A model generated the notes under the pieces. That model made no database searches, was not told the origin of the DNA, and saw only the letters and a list, made by a program, of their open reading frames with translations. Position numbers and translations under genes: made by a program. A stretch of DNA of 64,000 nt from Erythroxylum novogranatense (lineage: Eukaryota > Streptophyta > Magnoliopsida > Malpighiales > Erythroxylaceae), in assembly GCA_029891385.1 (NCBI GenBank), contig CM057230.1, positions 49,703,414-49,767,413 of the forward strand, written 5' to 3'. Shown one piece after another: positions 59,619 to 64,000 of this stretch. The first letter of the stretch is position 1, and each line of letters opens with the position of its first letter.

Positions 59619-62600
59619 AGACACACGAATTTTCCAGAAGAAGAAAGAAGAAAGAAGAAAGAGGAAGAGAGAAGAGGGGGAAACATGAAGAAGAAGAAGA
59701 AGGAGGAAGAAGAGGTAAGTTTTTGACTCTCCAAGCTTCTTTCTCCATGGATTCTTGAGGGAAAAGAGGTAAGGAGAAGAGATTTACTCTCCAAGCCATG
59801 AAGGATTTCGAAATTTAGGGAGAGAAAGGTAAGAGGTGAGACAGGAAAGTTTATGAACATAGTTCAGTACTTTGCGAATTTCGGGATTTGTAGAAATCCG
59901 ATTGAAGTGAGGTTTGAGGCGAAATAAATTTAAGGCATGGGGCTACAATTTTTATGAAGAAATGAAATTTCAACTTAGCCCTTAAGAATGTTTATTTGTG
60001 GAAGGAATTGAATTCTAGAAGCTGTGTTAGTAAAATGATATGTCCGACATGTTTGGACTATAACTTTTGATATAGTACTCCGAATTGGATGATTCTTGAG
60101 GCATTATGAAGCTAAGACATAGAGGAACAATTCTCTAGAAGGAAGTTTTAGCAAATTCCTTCATTTAGATGTGAGAACAATTGTTCAAAGGTGAGCATAA
60201 CTTGAAGAAATATTCAGGGGCATTTCTGGAAGTCAACTTAAAGAGTAAAGTTTAAGGCATATAAGAAAGGGGCAATATGGTCTTTTACACTCCAATTAAT
60301 GACCTAGCATATAAAAAGAGGGGGGAGTGTCGTTTCTTATGGAAGACACACGAATTTTCCAGAAGAAGAAAGAAGAAAGAGGAAGAGAGAAGAGGGGGAA
60401 ACGTGAAGAAGAAGAAGAAGGAGGAAGAAGAGGTAAGTTTTTGACTCTCCAAGCTTCTTTCTCCATGGATTCTTGAGGGAAAAGAGGTAAGGAGAAGAGA
60501 TTTACTCTCCAAGTCATGAAGGATTTCGAAATTTAGGGAGAGAAATGTAAGAGATGAGTTTAAAATTGAGTTTTTCTTGAGATTTTAGTTGATTTATCCT
60601 AAGGTAGTTATGAGTTTGTTATGTATGGGGTTAATTTTAGTGTTTATACTTTGGGTCATGTTGATTTATGGATGAGAAGTGATTTGGAATTTATGCTAAA
60701 GTATATAAGTAAAAATTGTGTGGAAGATTATAATGTAAAGAGGTTAGAAATCTTATGGGCTTGTAAATCATGACATCAATTTTAAGAAATATAATGAGAA
60801 TGTTTTGGATTGGGTGGTTTATGGCTTAGGTGATTTTAAGTTGGAAGTGAGAGTGAAGGAAAGATCAACTTGAGGATTGGAGCAAGCTTATGGCATGGAA
60901 TTAAAGGTGGGTGATATGTTTATTTTTCAAATTATGAGCAATTCTAATTGTTGGTTTTATAAGATACGGCTTTACCAATGATTGAACCAATTGCAATTGA
61001 AAAGGTTTATAAAATGTGAGCGTCATTGTTTTGAAATGATTTATGAAACTTTCCGCAATGGTTGGACGATTTCTCTATAAATGACTTGAGTATCTATTAA
61101 ATGGATTTTTGAAGTTAAATTGTTAAAGATGACATATACATTGAGTTTCATGTGTTTTATTGATTAGTAAGTTGATTATGTGAATTAGTGTGATATGATT
61201 ATGTAAATGATTGTGTGATATTATGAATGGTTGACATCATGTTGATTTTTGACATTACATGAAAAATGGAATTTCTGAAAATGTGCCTTGAGCAATATAA
61301 GTTTTCAAGTTTGAATCGTGTTACATGGGTTTGGTTAGGTCCTTCATGTGGAGTCGATTACCTTTGGTCTCGTTTAAAGCCTTCTCCCGGCTGCCCGCTA
61401 GTGGCATAGGAGTTTCGTTTCGGACTCCCCGTGTGTTTCACTACGCATATGATCATTATGGAATGTGCGATACCTCTGTTTTTAAGGACCGACCCAAACC
61501 GATTGATATGTTATATTTTTTACTTTGTTTAGAATATGCTGCATATATATGAAATGCATTTCATGTGTTCAATGGTTTGAAAGTTTGACAAAATGAGAAT
61601 TTGGATTTTCAACTATGAGAGTTTTGCAAAACGGTTTGTAAAGCTTTATGAAAGATTTTTAAATTTGAGAAGTTTTTGAGAAGTAACCCTTCACTGGTTT
61701 CAATCAACGGAAAGAAAGGTTTGAAAATGCTTTTGCTTATTATTTGTTTAATAAACATGTTATCCACGAGCTTCCGAGCTCACCCCCCCTTTCATCCCCA
61801 TCTCTAGGTATTCATGCAGGAGATTGGATGAAAGACGTCAAGACATCAGTAGTTGTATATGATTTGTAATTGTGTATTTGTTTTAAGATTATTAGAAATG
61901 GTCTGTGGCTTGGAATGCCATTAGAGTATTGTAAGCTTTTGGGTTTCGTATGTAAAATTGTATTGAGTTATGAATGTATTTGGGATATATATGTATAGAC
62001 ATAGATGAATGTATTTGATGTTGGGATGAGTTTGATGGATGTATTGGAATATATGTATATGGATATGGATGATTGTACTGGATTTTGAGATTTTAGTTTG
62101 AATGTGATCATTATGAATTATTATGGAAATGACTTGAAGTGGTTTATAACATAGGATTGCGTTACTGCTGAGATCCCGGACGGAGGGTCCGGTTGATCGT
62201 GATGTATGTGTGATGTTTTTAGAAGTGATTTTTGCTAATTGCAGATTTTTGGATAGGTTAAAGTGCAGTTGTTATGTTGTCGGATTTTATATGGTAGTAT
62301 ATGGATTGTATGAGATTGTGTAAGAATTTATGAATTGATTGACATGAGTACGAGTATGTTATGGTAAAGAATAAGTCTATGGTGAATAAGAAGAATCAAA
62401 TATTGATATTAGTACGAGTTATAGATGAAAAGCATGATTAAGAAAGCAAGAAAGAAAAGAAAACAAAATTTACACTGTTTTCGGATGGATTAGTCATAAG
62501 GGTTTCTAACGCGACAAGTGTTTATGTTCACGCTTCGGATATCGGAATCTGAAAATCTATTCGAACCCTCCATTTGTATGATTTGATTTCAAGATGACTA

Positions 62601-62919
62601 TTTAATTGCATGTGAATTCGTTTGGTATCTGAAGTGATCCGATTCATTGCTTTCGTTTCGTTTCGGATTCGAGTGGTATGTGTATTCGATCCTAGCGAAT
62701 TGATCTATTTGTTTGGCATTCGTATTCGATTCATATCCGATTTTCATTGATATTAGATTTCAGTCGGATTAGATCCTTTTAGCTTCGCATTTGTTTCGTT
62801 TCACTTGTTTTCTTTCGCTTTTGAATTCTATTTCAAGAGTGCTCTTGATCGGTTTAAGCAGTGGAGTTCAAGTGTTAAGTGTAAGAAGTTGGGTCTCGAA
62901 AACGAGATCCAACATTGTA

Positions 62920-63798
62920 GGTCCTAACATAAGATTAAAATTCTAGCTATTTAAAATTAATATATTACTAATGGCTTAGAGGGGCTTCCCCATATGCATG
63001 TCTTAACGTTAAAGAAGAGGAGATATAAATTTGTGTGGACCCACGTGTTTTAAAAGATCGGGGTCCCACTTGTTTGAAAAGATGGCTTGGTTTTATTTTA
63101 ACTCGTTTTAAAGAAATAGACCAATTTTTTTAGTAAAATCAATCGATTAATTAATGCTAATTTATATTTATTTTGATCAAATCGGTTAGTCTGGTGTCAT
63201 TTTTAAAACACTGCTTAAATTTGATATTAATTTGAATTTAGAAGAGACTTGAAACATTCTGAATTGTCATCCCTAATCTTTGCAAAAAATGGTGAGTACC
63301 TTACTGTCCAATTAAAATTTGAGTGTCTCTTTTCTCTTAGTTTCTTTTATTAGTATATTTGCTCTATCTTATGAAGTTTATATCCTAACAGTTTCTAACC
63401 TCTTATTCTGATTGTAATGCTCGGCCTGTATGTGTCCTTTCTAAAAGGAAATTGCTGGAGGTACAACTATATTACTAACAGAACATTGGTTCAATTGTTC
63501 CATTTTTACCTACTTGATATAATGTGGGATGAAATCCAGATGTATGGAATCTCGGAATGAACATCAAACCAAAAACAATGTGGAATGAACATCAATGTGG
63601 GATGCAAATCCGAAAGTTTGAGTTTTGACAAAGTACTAGGTATAATGCTGCAAATTCAAGAAGGTTATATATGGATCTCTACAACTTTCATACAATACAC
63701 TTAAATAATGGTTCCTCATATGCAGATTCAACTAAAGAAGGAATTGAAGAGAATGATAATTCAACTATAAGTGCAATACTCAAACAAGGATCACTCAC
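62920..63798. other. Intergenic, no gene recognised
   Basis: Includes the empty-site flank of the gypsy LTR. No continuation of the flippase exon was found on the minus strand below 63799. The short phrase GTGGAATGAACATCA/GATGTTCATTCC recurs near 63560-63600. Confidence 0.45.
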
Positions 63799-64000
63799 CA
63801 GAACAAAACTAGAACAAATACCACATTCCTATAAAAGTTATATAATATCATGAAACCCATCTGCTGGTAATTGCAATGTCCATGCACCAAAAGAAGGGGA
63901 ACCAAAAATCGTAATTGTCCCATTGCAAAATCTGATGCCATAATAAATTGTTGACCCTCTTGTCCACTTATACCAACTCTAACATCAGCCATTTGAATCA
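63799..64000 (-). CDS. P4-ATPase (phospholipid flippase, ALA1-like), partial
   Basis: The exon runs off the right edge. It reads MADVRVGISGQEGQQFIMAS, DFAMGQLRFLVPLLLVHGHC, NYQQMGFMILYNFYRNVVFV and LVLFW, then a GTGAGT donor at 63798-63793. This is the conserved end of the P domain and first C-terminal membrane helix of plant ALA1-type flippases, which move phospholipids between membrane leaflets. Substitutions at normally fixed positions (ADVR for ADVG, HC for HW) hint at decay. The next exon (YVLF...) was not found downstream, so this may be a gene fragment. Upstream exons lie outside the window. Confidence 0.8.

Larger units (their letters stand above)
49449..60558 (+). repeat. Tandem duplication of about 720 bp, first unit split by Copia
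   Basis: Unit 1 is 49449-49956 plus 59619-59840. Unit 2 is 59841-60558. The units differ by few substitutions and by GAAAGAA copy number in the AG-rich part. The join between unit 1 and unit 2 falls at TGAG, which is also present just before unit 1 (49445-49448) and at the end of unit 2, so the duplication has microhomology at its breakpoints. Unit 2 carries the uninterrupted target ATGGAAGACACACG at 60339-60352. Confidence 0.9.
48031..62914 (+). mobile_element. Gypsy-type long LTR, copy 2, interrupted by a Copia element
   Basis: The left end is TGTTGGACCCCG (48031) and the right end GAGATCCAACA (62914). A perfect 5-bp target duplication TTGTA lies at 48026-48030 and 62915-62919. Without the Copia insertion (49957-59618) the element is about 5.2 kb, and about 4.5 kb without its internal duplication. 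It has no polyprotein and is therefore probably a solo LTR or a large non-autonomous derivative. It shares long blocks with 1659-5567. The last 24 bp form a hairpin, TTGGGTCTCG-AAAA-CGAGATCCAA, with one mismatch. A GAGCTTCCGAGCTCACC region near 61769 also occurs in copy 1. Confidence 0.8.

Noticed and set aside
59516..60517. Ser/Phe/Leu-rich minus-strand frames, occurring twice
   Set aside because: They translate the GAA-rich part of the duplicated LTR; low complexity, and repeated only because of the duplication.

Overview
The window is plant nuclear DNA, most likely from a eudicot. It is AT-rich, has intron-containing genes with GT-AG splice sites, and is dominated by nested and decayed transposable elements. 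I cannot name the species. Only two host genes look intact, both on the + strand between about 24.0 and 31.7 kb: a nine-exon alpha/beta-hydrolase gene of the Arabidopsis At1g15060/At1g73750 type, and a four-exon non-canonical AUX/IAA gene of the IAA32/IAA34 type. Their exon sums are exact multiples of three, giving 588 and 194 residues. From memory, Arabidopsis IAA34 (At1g15050) also sits next to At1g15060, so the pair looks like conserved microsynteny.

Left arm (1-23.6 kb). A short possible exon is followed by a 3.9-kb Ty3/gypsy-type LTR (1659-5567). Then come a minus-strand LINE relic (about 6.6-10.6 kb), a long TAA microsatellite, diverged repeats with a CACGATCGTG motif, and a minus-strand Copia relic. 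Next is a 3.4-kb element with GGCC...GTTT terminal inverted repeats and TTA target duplications (13918-17345). It looks like a PIF/Harbinger element and carries a broken fragment of a CHR12/CHR23 (MINU)-type SNF2 chromatin-remodelling gene. A complete but mutated minus-strand Copia element follows (17474-23635), with 0.26-kb LTRs and a perfect AATGT target duplication.

Middle (29-47 kb). Downstream of the AUX/IAA gene are an unidentified two-exon fragment and a chimeric block: a Copia LTR fragment, a PF04195-type ('putative gypsy type transposon') coiled-coil pseudogene, and the pol 3' half plus 3' LTR of a Copia element. The coiled-coil reading frame runs in frame into the Copia integrase tail. 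A hAT element (41908-45208) with an exact 8-bp target duplication interrupts a minus-strand LINE 3' fragment. A CACTA-like block of roughly 480-500-bp tandem repeats follows.

Right arm (48-64 kb). A second copy of the gypsy-type LTR (48031-62914, perfect TTGTA target duplication) has undergone an internal tandem duplication of about 720 bp. It then received a 9.7-kb Copia element (49957-59618) in the first duplicate; the second duplicate preserves the empty site. The window ends inside a minus-strand exon of an ALA1-like P4-ATPase (phospholipid flippase).

A theme across unrelated elements is short self-complementary motifs in arrays in non-coding parts: GTCCGTTWAACGGAC in the gypsy LTRs, AAGTCGACTT and TTGGGTAAACCCAA in the Copia leader between primer-binding site and gag, CACGATCGTG near 11.6-12.5 kb, and hairpins in the hAT 5' region. 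I found no convincing new host system. The gene-capturing transposon and the palindrome arrays are the most interesting leads.
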